From: Muribaculaceae bacterium
GTDB taxonomy: Bacteria > Bacteroidota > Bacteroidia > Bacteroidales > Muribaculaceae
NCBI GenBank assembly: GCA_017548365.1
Contig: JAFZAC010000010.1
Span: 62,001-126,000 of the forward strand
Direction of reading: 5' to 3'
DNA length: 64,000 bases
Shown: positions 35,399-44,246 of the stretch, one piece after another
Layout: every line of letters starts with the position of its first letter
How positions within the stretch are numbered: position 1 is the stretch's first letter
Position numbers and translations under genes: made by a program
Notes under the pieces: model-generated
Database searches by the model: none
The model's input: the letters and a program-made list of their open reading frames with translations, nothing else
What the model was told of the DNA's origin: nothing

Positions 35399-36115
35399 AT
35401 GAACAAGAACAGTAATTTATATCAAATAATCTATGCGGCTGTGATGGTGCTCATTGTTGGCACTGTACTGGCATTTATATATATGGCGCTTAAACCCAAG
35501 CAAGACGAAAATATTGCTAATGACAAGCGTAAGCAGATTCTTAGTGCCGTTCACATAACACCCGAAAGTGACAATGCAGTTAAGGATGTATTCAAAAAAT
35601 ACATTGTTGCTGGATATCTGCTTGAAGAGAATGGTGAGATTGCCGATTCGGCCGAGAATGTGGCTTTTGATGTTGACATGAAGAATAACATTAAATCGAA
35701 AGAACGCAAGTTGCCGGTATTCAAATGCAAGATTGATGATGGGTCTCTGAAATATATAGTGCCAGTCTATGGCGCTGGATTGTGGGGCCCAATTTGGGGA
35801 TATATTGCCGTTAATGACAATGGCACCGATGTGTTTGGCGCCTACTTCTCTCATGAAGGAGAAACTCCTGGACTTGGAGCTGAAATAGCTAAGCCCGATT
35901 TTCAAAAAAGATTTGAAGGCAAGAAGATTTTCAAAGATGGAGCGTTCAAACCAATTAGCGTTCTCAAGAAGGGTAAATCACCCGAAAATGGCGAAGACTA
36001 TGTTGATGCCATTACAGGAGGCACCATTACAAGCACGGGAGTCAATAATTTGCTTAAGGACTGCTTGACTCCTTATAAAGCATTTTTTGAGAAACTTCAA
36101 AGTGGAACCAATTAA
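35399..36115 (+). CDS. nqrC: Na+-NQR subunit C
   Basis: A 238-residue subunit with one N-terminal transmembrane helix (YQIIYAAVMVLIVGTVLAFIYMAL) and a periplasmic FMN-binding domain. Thr209 in DAITGGTITSTGV is the likely covalent FMN site. GEKPG-type residues in SHEGETPGLGAEIAKPDFQKRFEGK are typical of the family. The ATG at 35399 is chosen because of the Shine-Dalgarno site and because it starts just before the membrane helix; an earlier in-frame start would overlap nqrB by about 70 nt. Confidence 0.96.
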   Translation: MNKNSNLYQIIYAAVMVLIVGTVLAFIYMALKPKQDENIANDKRKQILSAVHITPESDNAVKDVFKKYIVAGYLLEENGEIADSAENVAFDVDMKNNIKSKERKLPVFKCKIDDGSLKYIVPVYGAGLWGPIWGYIAVNDNGTDVFGAYFSHEGETPGLGAEIAKPDFQKRFEGKKIFKDGAFKPISVLKKGKSPENGEDYVDAITGGTITSTGVNNLLKDCLTPYKAFFEKLQSGTN

Positions 36116-36129
36116 AAAGACAATAGCCT

Positions 36130-36753
36130 ATGTTATCAAAACGAAATAAAGAAGCATTCTTCAATCCGTTGTCAAAGGACAACCCCGTGCTGGTGCAGAT
36201 TCTGGGTATTTGCTCTACTCTTGCTGTTACAGCCAAACTCGAACCGGCTATTGTCATGGGAATATCGGTAATTGCTGTTATGGCAATTTCCAATGTGGTG
36301 ATTTCACTATTGCGTAAGACAATTCCAACAACCATTCGCATTATCGTTCAACTAGTAGTTGTGGCAGCGTTGGTTATCATTGTTCAGCAGATACTAAGGG
36401 CATATGCCTACGATGTTAGTTTGCAGCTCTCGGTATTTATTGGTCTCATAATTACAAACTGTATCTTGATGGGCCGCCTAGAGGCTTTTGCCTTGAGCAA
36501 CAAGCCATGGCCAGCATTCCTTGACGGAGTTGGAAACGGTTTAGGTTACATGATTATCCTGGTCATTGTGGCATTCTTCCGCGAACTGCTTGGCAGTGGC
36601 TCTCTATTCGGATTTAAAGTAATTCCTCAGTGGTGTTACGATCACGGATATATGGATAATGGCTTGATGATATTGCCTCCAATGGCACTCATCACTGTAG
36701 GCTGCATCATATGGGTGCATCGCTCTCGCAACAAAGATCTTCAAGAGAAATAA
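36130..36753 (+). CDS. nqrD: Na+-NQR subunit D
   Basis: A 207-residue integral membrane subunit with six transmembrane segments, homologous to NqrE and RnfE. Signatures are NPVLVQILGICSTLAVTAKLEPAIVMG and TNCILMGRLEAFALSNKPWPAFLDGVGNGLGY. The symmetric NqrD/NqrE pair holds an iron centre; the Cys residues in GICSTLAV and TNCILMGR are the expected ligands. It lies 14 nt after nqrC. Confidence 0.97.
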   Translation: MLSKRNKEAFFNPLSKDNPVLVQILGICSTLAVTAKLEPAIVMGISVIAVMAISNVVISLLRKTIPTTIRIIVQLVVVAALVIIVQQILRAYAYDVSLQLSVFIGLIITNCILMGRLEAFALSNKPWPAFLDGVGNGLGYMIILVIVAFFRELLGSGSLFGFKVIPQWCYDHGYMDNGLMILPPMALITVGCIIWVHRSRNKDLQEK

Positions 36754-36788
36754 TCAACAAGTAGTAACATTAATATCAGTAAATTACA

Positions 36789-37403
36789 ATGGAAGAATTA
36801 AATCTTTTCGTTAAGTCGATTTTTATCGACAACATGGTATTTGCCTACTTCCTGGGAATGTGCTCCTATCTTGCCGTTTCCAAGAATGTTAAAACGGCTT
36901 TTGGTCTGGGCATTGCTGTTACGTTCATGCTTGTGGTTACCATTCCTTTGAATTATATGCTAAATAAATATGTATTGGAACCTGGGGCCTTATCCTGGCT
37001 TGACGACAGCTTCAGGGATGTAGACTTGAGTTTCCTTGCTCTCATCATGTTCATTGCAGTAATTGCTTCGGCAACTCAGTTGGTGGAGATGGCAGTGGAG
37101 AAATTTGCTCCTGCTCTTTATAACTCGCTAGGAATCTTCCTGCCGCTTATTGCTGTGAACTGCGCTATCCTTGGTGGTGCCTTGTTCATGCAGCAGCGCG
37201 ACTTCGCATCATGTTTGACAGCGACTGTCTATGGAGCAGGAAGTGGCATTGGTTGGCTTCTCGCTATTGTTGGTCTTGCCGCAATTCGTGAGAAGATTGC
37301 TTATAGCAACATCCCTCCAGCATTGCGAGGCGTTGGTATTACATTTATTATTACAGGCTTGATGGGCATTGCCTTCATGAGCTTTATGGGCATTAAACTC
37401 TAA
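36789..37403 (+). CDS. nqrE: Na+-NQR subunit E
   Basis: A 204-residue membrane subunit with six transmembrane segments. Signatures are [30 protein letters not shown] and [22 protein letters not shown]. The Cys residues in LGMCSYLAV and VNCAILGG match the iron-binding pair of the NqrD/NqrE family. It is 35 nt after nqrD and 15 nt before nqrF. Confidence 0.97.
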   Translation: MEELNLFVKSIFIDNMVFAYFLGMCSYLAVSKNVKTAFGLGIAVTFMLVVTIPLNYMLNKYVLEPGALSWLDDSFRDVDLSFLALIMFIAVIASATQLVEMAVEKFAPALYNSLGIFLPLIAVNCAILGGALFMQQRDFASCLTATVYGAGSGIGWLLAIVGLAAIREKIAYSNIPPALRGVGITFIITGLMGIAFMSFMGIKL

Positions 37404-37418
37404 AACACTACTTGCACT

Positions 37419-38705
37419 ATGATAATATTAGAAGTAAATCCATCATTAACCGTAATGTCGAGCGCTGTCATTTTCCTGGTGCTCACACTGTTACTTGTGA
37501 TTATTTTGCTGCTGGCAAGACACTATCTTGTAGCATCGGGAAAGGTTAAGATTAGTATCAATGATGGCAAGAAGGAGATTGAGATTGAAAGTGGCAAGTC
37601 GTTGCTAAACAGCTTGCACGAGGGCGGAGTGATGCTCTCTAGCGCATGTGGTGGCAAGGGAAGTTGTGGACAGTGCAAGATTCAAGTGCTGGAAGGAGGA
37701 GGTGATATCCTACCCACCGAGACTGTACATTTCTCGCGCAAAGAGCAGCAAGACCATTGGCGATTAGGTTGTCAGGTTAAAGTGAAAGACAACATGAAAG
37801 TACAGGTGCCCGACTCTGTTCTTGAGGTCAAAGAATATGAGTGCACAGTGGTGAGCAACAAGCTTGTCTCGTCGTTCATCAAGGAGTTTATCGTGGCACT
37901 ACCTGAGGGTGAGCACATGGACTTTATTCCAGGTTCCTATGCCCAAATAAAGATTCCAACCTATGAGATGGACTACAATGTTGACATTGACAAGGAATCG
38001 CTTGGTGAATATCTGCCCACTTGGGAGAAATATGACATGTTCTCGCTAAAGTGCAAGAATACCGAGGAGACTGTGAGAGCATATTCAATGGCTAATTATC
38101 CAGCCGAAGGAGACCGTTTCATGCTCACGGTGCGTATTGCCACTCCCCCATTTAAGCCCAAACCTCAAACAGGCTTCATGGATGTAAGTCCAGGTATTGC
38201 ATCTTCCTATATATTCACTCTCAAGCCTGGTGACAAGGTGATTATGAGTGGTCCTTACGGGGACTTCCATCCTATATTCGACAGCAAGAAAGAGATGATA
38301 TGGGTTGGCGGTGGCGCTGGCATGGCACCTTTACGTGCGCAAATCATGCACATGACCAAGACTCTTCACACCACCGACCGAGAGATGCACTATTTCTACG
38401 GTGCACGTTCACTCAGCGAGGTCTTCTATCTTGAGGATTTCCTTGAGATAGAAAAGGAGTATCCCAATTTCCATTTCCACCTTGCCCTTGACCGTCCCGA
38501 CCCAGTGGCCGATGAGGCAGGCGTGAAGTACACTCCAGGATTCATCGCTCCTGTGATGTATGAGACATATCTTAAGGATCATGAGGCGCCCGAGGATTGT
38601 GAGTACTATATGTGCGGTCCTGCAATGATGAGCAAGACAGTCAACGAGGTGCTCGACAAGTGTGGTGTTGACCCAAGCTCCATCCATTACGACAACTTTG
38701 GGTAA
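37419..38705 (+). CDS. nqrF: Na+-NQR subunit F (NADH-oxidising)
   Basis: A 428-residue subunit that takes electrons from NADH. Domains in order: an N-terminal transmembrane helix (VIFLVLTLLLVIILLLARHYLV), a 2Fe-2S ferredoxin domain with ligands Cys77, Cys83, Cys86 and Cys118, an FAD domain (RAYSMANYPAEG) and a C-terminal NADH domain (WVGGGAGMAPLRAQI, YYMCGPAMMSKTV). The ligand spacing matches the family. The operon ends with a hairpin 26 nt downstream. Confidence 0.98.
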   Translation: MIILEVNPSLTVMSSAVIFLVLTLLLVIILLLARHYLVASGKVKISINDGKKEIEIESGKSLLNSLHEGGVMLSSACGGKGSCGQCKIQVLEGGGDILPTETVHFSRKEQQDHWRLGCQVKVKDNMKVQVPDSVLEVKEYECTVVSNKLVSSFIKEFIVALPEGEHMDFIPGSYAQIKIPTYEMDYNVDIDKESLGEYLPTWEKYDMFSLKCKNTEETVRAYSMANYPAEGDRFMLTVRIATPPFKPKPQTGFMDVSPGIASSYIFTLKPGDKVIMSGPYGDFHPIFDSKKEMIWVGGGAGMAPLRAQIMHMTKTLHTTDREMHYFYGARSLSEVFYLEDFLEIEKEYPNFHFHLALDRPDPVADEAGVKYTPGFIAPVMYETYLKDHEAPEDCEYYMCGPAMMSKTVNEVLDKCGVDPSSIHYDNFG

Positions 38706-38731
38706 GCATTTAACCCCACCCCCAAAATAAT

Positions 38732-38758
38732 ACCCTGCCCAATATATTTGAGCAGGGT
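38732..38758. terminator. Terminator of the nqr operon
   Basis: ACCCTGC (38732-38738) pairs with GCAGGGT (38752-38758), with inner CAA/TTG pairs. It lies between convergent genes and may serve both. Confidence 0.7.
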
Positions 38759-38769
38759 TTATGTATTTG

Positions 38770-39528
38770 TCATTTCATTGCTCTGATTCTTACTTCAATG
38801 TCGCTGTCTTTCAGCAGAGTGTTGATTTGCTCTACAGGAGTGTCGCTGTAGTGGTATGGATATATCACCTTTGGATTGAACATTTTTGCAGCATGGGCCA
38901 ATTGTTCGGGAGTCATGGTGTATGGTTGGTTGCAGGGCAGGAAAGCGATGTCTATATCCTTGAGCTGCGCCATCTCGGGAATATCCTCGGTATCGCCAGC
39001 AATGTAGATGCGCAATCCGTCGAGAGTGATGATATAACCATTGTCACGACCTTTGGGATGGAACTTCTGGCGGTCGGGAGTTGTGTTGTAGGCAGGAACA
39101 GCATCAAGAGTGATGTCGTCACGCAATTTCAATGTTTCACCATTGTTCATTGCTGTGCCGCTACCGAGCATATCGGCACAACGCTTATTGAGCACAACTT
39201 GAGTCTTCTCATTACTCAGAGTGGCAATTGCCTCTTTGTCGAAGTGGTCAAACTGCTCATGAGTTACAAAAATGAAATTTGCTTTGTCAAACTTAGCGTA
39301 GTCGGTCTCGGGCGGCAATTGTCGCACAGGGTCGACTTGAATTGACAATCCGTCATATTTGATTTCCAAACTCGCGTGTTTAATGAATGTAAACGTTACC
39401 TGCTTTCCTGAAGAGGTGGTGAAAACATCATCCTGCACTGTGTTGTCTTTTCCTGATGTGGCTTGCTGTGAATTGCAAGATAAACATGTTAATGAAGTGA
39501 GTATCACTGCTAAAACGTTTTTAATCAT
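38770..39528 (-). CDS. Metallo-beta-lactamase-fold hydrolase, lipoprotein
   Basis: A 252-residue protein of the UlaG-like metallo-beta-lactamase superfamily. The signal peptide ends in the lipobox SLTCLSC. The fold shows FIKHASLEIKYDGLSIQVDPV, the metal motif VTHEQFDHFD (HxxxDH-like; the first part is THEQFDH), GDTEDIPEM and a late YPYHYSD. The metal motif resembles the THxHxDH signature, but with E and F at two places (THEQFDH), as often seen in this subgroup. The substrate is unknown. I chose ATG 39528, which begins directly at the signal peptide (MIKNVLAVILTSL). Confidence 0.85.
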   Translation of the reverse strand: MIKNVLAVILTSLTCLSCNSQQATSGKDNTVQDDVFTTSSGKQVTFTFIKHASLEIKYDGLSIQVDPVRQLPPETDYAKFDKANFIFVTHEQFDHFDKEAIATLSNEKTQVVLNKRCADMLGSGTAMNNGETLKLRDDITLDAVPAYNTTPDRQKFHPKGRDNGYIITLDGLRIYIAGDTEDIPEMAQLKDIDIAFLPCNQPYTMTPEQLAHAAKMFNPKVIYPYHYSDTPVEQINTLLKDSDIEVRIRAMK

Positions 39529-39539
39529 GATGTAATAAA

Positions 39540-41366
39540 TTATTCTATGGGAAGTATGTTCTTGAAATCTTTCCAAGGTTTAGTGTTCTTATAGGAATCG
39601 ATTGAACCTGCGGGTACATATAGCGTGGTCTTTTTGTCACTCACCTTATCCAGCACGGGAGGCATGGTAGCATAGCAAGTAATTGACTGCATCTTGCATT
39701 TTTCTACTATTTTGTCGCCTATTTTGGTGACAGATGCTGGAAGGGTGAGTTGAGTCAGTGCAGTTCCACGGAAGGCGTTGTTATTGATTGTTGTAATACC
39801 GAAAGGTAGTTCAATAGCAGGCAAAGCTTTGCAGTCACGGAACGCGTTCTCTCCTATTGTTTTGAGCAGCTCTGGAAGTGTCACTTGTGTTAACTTCTCG
39901 CATCCACGCATTAATTCTTTCTCTAAAATAGTCAATTCGTTGGGGAAGGTGATTGATTGCAAATTCTTGCAGTCACGCAAGGCGTTTTCACCTATTGTTG
40001 TGATGCCATTGGGTAATTCGAGGTTGACAAAACCGCATTTCTTGAATGCCTCTTTCATGATTGTGTGGAGTGAAGAGCCCCACTCCACGTTTTGCAACGA
40101 CTTACAGTTCTCAAAAGCTCCTTCTCCAATCTTTTCCAGTCCGTTGGGAAGCACTAACGATTGCAACGAACTGCAATTCTTGAACGTTTCTGCTGCCAGA
40201 ACGGTGATTCTTGCGTCGATCGTAGCTGTTGTCATGTGTGAGCAACCCGAGAAAGCATTTTGACCTATTGAAGTCACACTCTCAGGTATTTCGACATTTC
40301 TCAACGAACTGCAGTACAAAAAGGCATTTTTCCCTATTTCAGTTAGCGAAGTGGGGAATGTGACTGACGAGAGTGAGCCACAGTTGGCAAAAGCCCCGCT
40401 TTTAATTGCTGTGACACCGCTTGGAACGGAAAAGCCTCCAGTCTTGGCATTTGGATAATAAATCAGAATATTGCCATCAATATTATATAACACGCCATCT
40501 TCAACGGTATAGAAGCGGTTTCCTCTCTCCACCTGGAATTCTTTTAATTTGGGCATATTGCCGAAACTGTCGTTTTCAACTTCCATTTCTCTAGGAATGT
40601 ATAGACTGGTGATATTGGTTCCTTTGAAAGCATTGCTGCCCATATAGGTAGCATTATATGGAATTTTCACGCTTGTCAGTCCTGCATCGCAAAATGCCTC
40701 TTTGCCTATTGTTCGTAATGATGATGGAAGGTCGATTCGGCGTAGGCTTGAACAACCATCAAAGCACTGTTCACCTAATGTTTCGATGCTATTAGGCAGA
40801 TTAATGCGTGTTAGCCGTGAACAGCCCTTGAATGCCTCGCTGCCTATCTCTCGAATGTTGCTGCGGCCCACAAACCTCACTTCCTCGAGGCTACTGCAAC
40901 CATTAAAGGCCTCATCGCCAATAGAACGAAGGTCACGTGGTAAAGAGACATATCGCAGGTGATAGCAATTCTCAAACATCTCTCTGGCTATCGCATCATG
41001 CTCGGTTCGGTTGGAGTAGCTACCGCCTCCCACAATTCTGACATTCTCAAGCTCCAGGTCAACGTAGTTGTCAACGCTACGGCCATTTTCGTCACATGCC
41101 GATGAACGACGGCAGATGTTTTTAATCTCTTTGGCGTCATCTCCGTTCATTACACCACTAAGGCGTATACACCTAACTCTTTTGTCTTCACCAGGATGAA
41201 GATATTCATGGAAAGTTCCTGCTTCTCGAATGTTGACTTCAAGTACATCTCCACGCAAGAAAGAACGGTTTTTGCTTTCTTGTGGAACAGAAGAAATTCC
41301 CCATGAAGATATTGCTGTTCCACAAATAATCAGTATTGCCAGAAAAGTTTTAAATAGTTTTTTCAT
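39540..41366 (-). CDS. BspA-like leucine-rich-repeat surface protein
   Basis: A 608-residue secreted protein with signal peptide MKKLFKTFLAILIICGTAISS and about eighteen LRR_5-type repeats of 22-24 residues (for example FDGCSSLRRIDLPSSLRTIG, FSGCSHMTTATIDARI). The repeats fill about residues 120-590. BspA-type proteins mediate adhesion to host proteins or other bacteria. The C-terminus lacks the sorting tail and dockerin found on other secreted proteins here. It lies 11 nt upstream of the metallo-beta-lactamase-fold gene on the same strand, so the two are probably cotranscribed. Confidence 0.92.
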   Translation of the reverse strand: MKKLFKTFLAILIICGTAISSWGISSVPQESKNRSFLRGDVLEVNIREAGTFHEYLHPGEDKRVRCIRLSGVMNGDDAKEIKNICRRSSACDENGRSVDNYVDLELENVRIVGGGSYSNRTEHDAIAREMFENCYHLRYVSLPRDLRSIGDEAFNGCSSLEEVRFVGRSNIREIGSEAFKGCSRLTRINLPNSIETLGEQCFDGCSSLRRIDLPSSLRTIGKEAFCDAGLTSVKIPYNATYMGSNAFKGTNITSLYIPREMEVENDSFGNMPKLKEFQVERGNRFYTVEDGVLYNIDGNILIYYPNAKTGGFSVPSGVTAIKSGAFANCGSLSSVTFPTSLTEIGKNAFLYCSSLRNVEIPESVTSIGQNAFSGCSHMTTATIDARITVLAAETFKNCSSLQSLVLPNGLEKIGEGAFENCKSLQNVEWGSSLHTIMKEAFKKCGFVNLELPNGITTIGENALRDCKNLQSITFPNELTILEKELMRGCEKLTQVTLPELLKTIGENAFRDCKALPAIELPFGITTINNNAFRGTALTQLTLPASVTKIGDKIVEKCKMQSITCYATMPPVLDKVSDKKTTLYVPAGSIDSYKNTKPWKDFKNILPIE

Positions 41367-41505
41367 ATCTTTATATGTTGTTATTTTTGATGTTCATACC
41401 ATGTCTATTTATTGCACAAAATTGCAAATAAAAACCGAAACAAACAAACGAATAACGATTTAATTGATTAATTCGTCGTTTTTCAACATTTTTTAATATC
41501 TAAAA

Positions 41506-41538
41506 TTTGCCGATATCAAAGGGAAACATCTAACTTAG
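41506..41538 (+). promoter_or_regulatory. Promoter of the 219-residue secreted-protein gene
   Basis: TTTG at 41506-41509, a 21-nt spacer, and TAACTTAG at 41531-41538, which deviates from TAnnTTTG at one position. Confidence 0.45.
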
Positions 41539-41570
41539 CGACTTAAAAGAAATGTTTAAACTTCAAGAAA

Positions 41571-42230
41571 ATGATAAAACGGATATTTTTAATATGTGTA
41601 ATTGCTCTTGGTGCAATCATTGGAGGGAATGCAGAAAATATAACTGTCACTCTTAACAAGTATTATAGCGACACATCTATATTTGTTTTGCCTGAACGTA
41701 CTATCACAACAAAAATGCCTTGCTTGACACTTGTGAGTGAGAAGTATGATTTTACTGCAAGACTTACCGAGATTGCACGAAAAATTGCTACCGATGATTA
41801 TGAGAACAAAGTTTTCATGGTAACACTTGAATTTAAAGGTGACGGTATTTCTCTTATGATAGATTCAAAAGATATTCTGGATACCACTGGTGTGGTTTTC
41901 CGAGGTGACCTCATAGTTGAGAATAAACATTTCGTACTTGTTGAGACAGAGGATAACGACCGCTTGTTGAAATCCTATTTCAAAAAAGTGAGAAGAAAAA
42001 ACGTTGTTTTTGAGAGGACATTTGAATATGCCGAAGACATGGTAGAAATATCTACCACTCACTATAGAGCTAGTTATGATGAGCGTAGACGTTACATCAA
42101 AGTTAAGGAAAACATTGTGAACGGATGCGACTTACTTCATCCCAAGGTGGTTAGGACTGAACCTCAAGAGGATGATAATGTTGACGATGGCGATGCATTT
42201 AGCATCGATGTCGAGATTTTAGAAGAATAG
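41571..42230 (+). CDS. Secreted protein of unknown function
   Basis: A 219-residue protein with a signal peptide (MIKRIFLICVIALGAIIGGNA). The body is beta-rich and charged (NITVTLNKYYSDTSIFVLPER, MVTLEFKGDGISLMIDSKD) and the C-terminus is very acidic (EPQEDDNVDDGDAFSIDVEILEE). I do not recognise a family. It stands alone between the divergent BspA-like gene and the kinase gene, each with its own promoter. The real-gene call rests on the signal peptide, length and promoter. Confidence 0.7.
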   Translation: MIKRIFLICVIALGAIIGGNAENITVTLNKYYSDTSIFVLPERTITTKMPCLTLVSEKYDFTARLTEIARKIATDDYENKVFMVTLEFKGDGISLMIDSKDILDTTGVVFRGDLIVENKHFVLVETEDNDRLLKSYFKKVRRKNVVFERTFEYAEDMVEISTTHYRASYDERRRYIKVKENIVNGCDLLHPKVVRTEPQEDDNVDDGDAFSIDVEILEE

Positions 42231-42232
42231 TA

Positions 42233-42263
42233 TTGCTTTTTCGCTTTTTTGTCACTATATTTG
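42233..42263 (+). promoter_or_regulatory. Promoter of the cytidylate-kinase-like gene
   Basis: TTG at 42233-42235, a 20-nt spacer, and TATATTTG at 42256-42263, 28 nt before the ATG. Confidence 0.55.
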
Positions 42264-42291
42264 CAGTTGTATAACTCTAACGTTTCAAATC

Positions 42292-42933
42292 ATGGAAAAA
42301 TCAGGTAATTTTGTGGTTACTCTCGGAAGACAGTTTGGGTGCGGCGCGAGAGAAATAGGACAGTTGGTAGCAAAGATACTTGGCATAGAGTATTATGACA
42401 AGAGGCTTCTGCTAGAGGCTGCAAAGTCGAGTGGAGTTGCTCCTGCAATATTTGAGGCAAGCGATGAGAGAACTCCAAAGTTCTTTTCTTCGCTATGGTC
42501 TTTCAATTTGGGCTACTATAGTGGTGCTCTCTTTGTTGGTGATCAGCCGGTGAAAGAAGATAATGTGTATCAGGCACAGAGTCAAGTCATGGTTGATTTG
42601 GCAAAAAAAGGGCCTTGTGTAATAGTTGGAAGAAGCGCCGATTACATTTTGCGCGACGAGACTCAAGTTATAAGCATCTTCCTTCATTCATCGATGGAAG
42701 ACAGGATTAAACGTATTGTCAAACGCGGTGACTGCAAGACAAAAAAAGAAGCCAAAGAAATGGCTATTAAGCAGAATAAGCTGCGTGCCAACTATTATAA
42801 CTTCTACACCGACAAGCACTGGGGTGAATGTGAGAGTTATGACCTATCAATCGACTCATCTAAACTGGGGCCCGAAGGTACTGCCCAGTTCATTGTTGAC
42901 TATGTCAAAACCCGACTAAACCAAACCAAGTGA
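42292..42933 (+). CDS. Cytidylate kinase-like family protein
   Basis: A 213-residue P-loop kinase-like protein. The N-terminus FVVTLGRQFGCGAREIGQLVAKILGIEYYDKRLL is typical of the cytidylate kinase-like family, where GRQFGCGAREIG replaces the classical P-loop (the motif begins G-R-x-x-G-x-G/C). The segment CVIVGRSADYIL and the lid-like DRIKRIVKRGDCKTKKEAKEM follow. These proteins differ from the housekeeping Cmk, and their substrate is not established. A rho-independent terminator follows directly. Confidence 0.88.
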   Translation: MEKSGNFVVTLGRQFGCGAREIGQLVAKILGIEYYDKRLLLEAAKSSGVAPAIFEASDERTPKFFSSLWSFNLGYYSGALFVGDQPVKEDNVYQAQSQVMVDLAKKGPCVIVGRSADYILRDETQVISIFLHSSMEDRIKRIVKRGDCKTKKEAKEMAIKQNKLRANYYNFYTDKHWGECESYDLSIDSSKLGPEGTAQFIVDYVKTRLNQTK

Positions 42934-42964
42934 TACCTGACAAATCGTAAGAGCTAATCATTAG

Positions 42965-42999
42965 CGCCACAAGAGAATAATCGCTTTTGTGGCGTTTTT
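42965..42999 (+). terminator. Terminator of the cytidylate-kinase-like gene
   Basis: CGCCACAA (42965-42972) pairs with TTGTGGCG (42987-42994), followed by T5. Confidence 0.8.
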
Positions 43000-43139
43000 A
43001 AATATTTTTTAATTATTAAATTTATCTTCTTGGTATTACTACACATGTTCATTCTTTTGGTTACTGCATGAACTTTATTTGGCTTCGACTAGGTGACTTC
43101 ACTTTCGGGCTTCCTGTTGATAAATTCTTGCTATTATTC

Positions 43140-43170
43140 TTTGCAATTCTCACTTATTGCTGTAACTTTG
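43140..43170 (+). promoter_or_regulatory. Promoter of pta-ackA
   Basis: TTTG at 43140-43143, a 19-nt spacer, and TAACTTTG at 43163-43170, a full match to the Bacteroidota consensus, 39 nt before the ATG. Confidence 0.7.
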
Positions 43171-43209
43171 CAAAAGATTAGAAAACTACTTGAAAACATT
43201 AACAAAACA

Positions 43210-44223
43210 ATGGAACAACTGTTTATTGATCTGGAGAAAAAAGCGATTGCAACTCCGCAACGCTTAGTATTACCTGAGAGTTTTGAACCACGCACACTGC
43301 AAGCCGCCAATCTTGTTATTGAACGAGGGGCTGCTAAAGTAATACTCATTGGTGACAAGAACGAGATAGTTGCTAAAGCAAATGAATTGGGCTTTAACAA
43401 CATCGAGAAAGCCCAATTCATCAATCCCGCCAAAACCGAAGAGCTAGAACCCTATGCTCAGCTGTTGCAGGAATTGCGCAAGAAAAAAGGTATGACTATC
43501 GAACAGGCACGTGCCACAGCAGCCGACCCACTTTACCTGGGTTGCCTTCTTATAAAGAATGGAGATGCCGATGCACAGGTGGCTGGTGCCGAGAACACTA
43601 CTGGCAACGTGCTACGTGCTGCATTCCAAGTGCTCAAGACCGCTCCTGGTGTAAGTGCCGTGTCGGGTGCATTTATCATGCTCTTGCCCGAGGGAAGCCC
43701 TTATGGCGAGAATGGAACCATGGTATTTGCTGATTGTGCAGTTATTCCCGATCCCGATGCAAGTCAGCTTGCACAAACCGCTGTGTTGACCGAGAAAACT
43801 GCCCGCGATATCGCTGGCATCGACCCCAAAGTAGCAATGCTTAGTTTCTCAACTAAAGGCAGTGCAAGCCATGAGAGGGTTGACAAAGTTACCGAAGCTC
43901 TGCGACTTGCTCGTGAGATGAACCCCGATATGAAAATTGACGGCGAACTTCAAGCCGACGCCGCAATTGTGCCAAGTGTGGGCTCTTCAAAGGCTCCAGG
44001 CAGCGATATTGCAGGCAAGGCAAATGTGCTTGTGTTCCCCAACCTTGAGGTTGGTAATATTGCTTATAAACTTGTTCAGCGTTTGGCTGGTGCTACTGCA
44101 GTAGGACCTGTTCTTCAAGGTCTTGGTGCTCCAGTTAATGATTTGTCACGTGGTTGCTCACCCGATGACGTGTATAAGACAATTCTTTTAACCTGCAATC
44201 AAGCAATCAGCAAGAAACAATAA
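43210..44223 (+). CDS. pta: Phosphate acetyltransferase
   Basis: A 337-residue short-form Pta that converts acetyl-CoA and phosphate to acetyl phosphate. The start LEKKAIATPQRLVLPES and the core signatures NGDADAQVAGAENTTGNVLRAAFQ, GVSAVSGAFIM, VFADCAVIPDPD, AMLSFSTKGSASHERVDKV, GELQADAAIVP and ANVLVFPNLEVGNIAYKLVQR are all present. The ATG at 43210 follows the promoter at the expected distance; a longer reading from 43093 has no domain to support it. ackA follows after 23 nt. Confidence 0.97.
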   Translation: MEQLFIDLEKKAIATPQRLVLPESFEPRTLQAANLVIERGAAKVILIGDKNEIVAKANELGFNNIEKAQFINPAKTEELEPYAQLLQELRKKKGMTIEQARATAADPLYLGCLLIKNGDADAQVAGAENTTGNVLRAAFQVLKTAPGVSAVSGAFIMLLPEGSPYGENGTMVFADCAVIPDPDASQLAQTAVLTEKTARDIAGIDPKVAMLSFSTKGSASHERVDKVTEALRLAREMNPDMKIDGELQADAAIVPSVGSSKAPGSDIAGKANVLVFPNLEVGNIAYKLVQRLAGATAVGPVLQGLGAPVNDLSRGCSPDDVYKTILLTCNQAISKKQ

Positions 44224-44246
44224 TTATCAATAAAAATACAAGAAAC

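Noticed and set aside
32819..38705. Reading the six-gene redox operon as an Rnf complex
   Set aside because: The first gene is clearly nqrA and the last is an NADH-oxidising nqrF with one 2Fe-2S domain; there is no RnfB- or RnfC-type multi-cluster ferredoxin.
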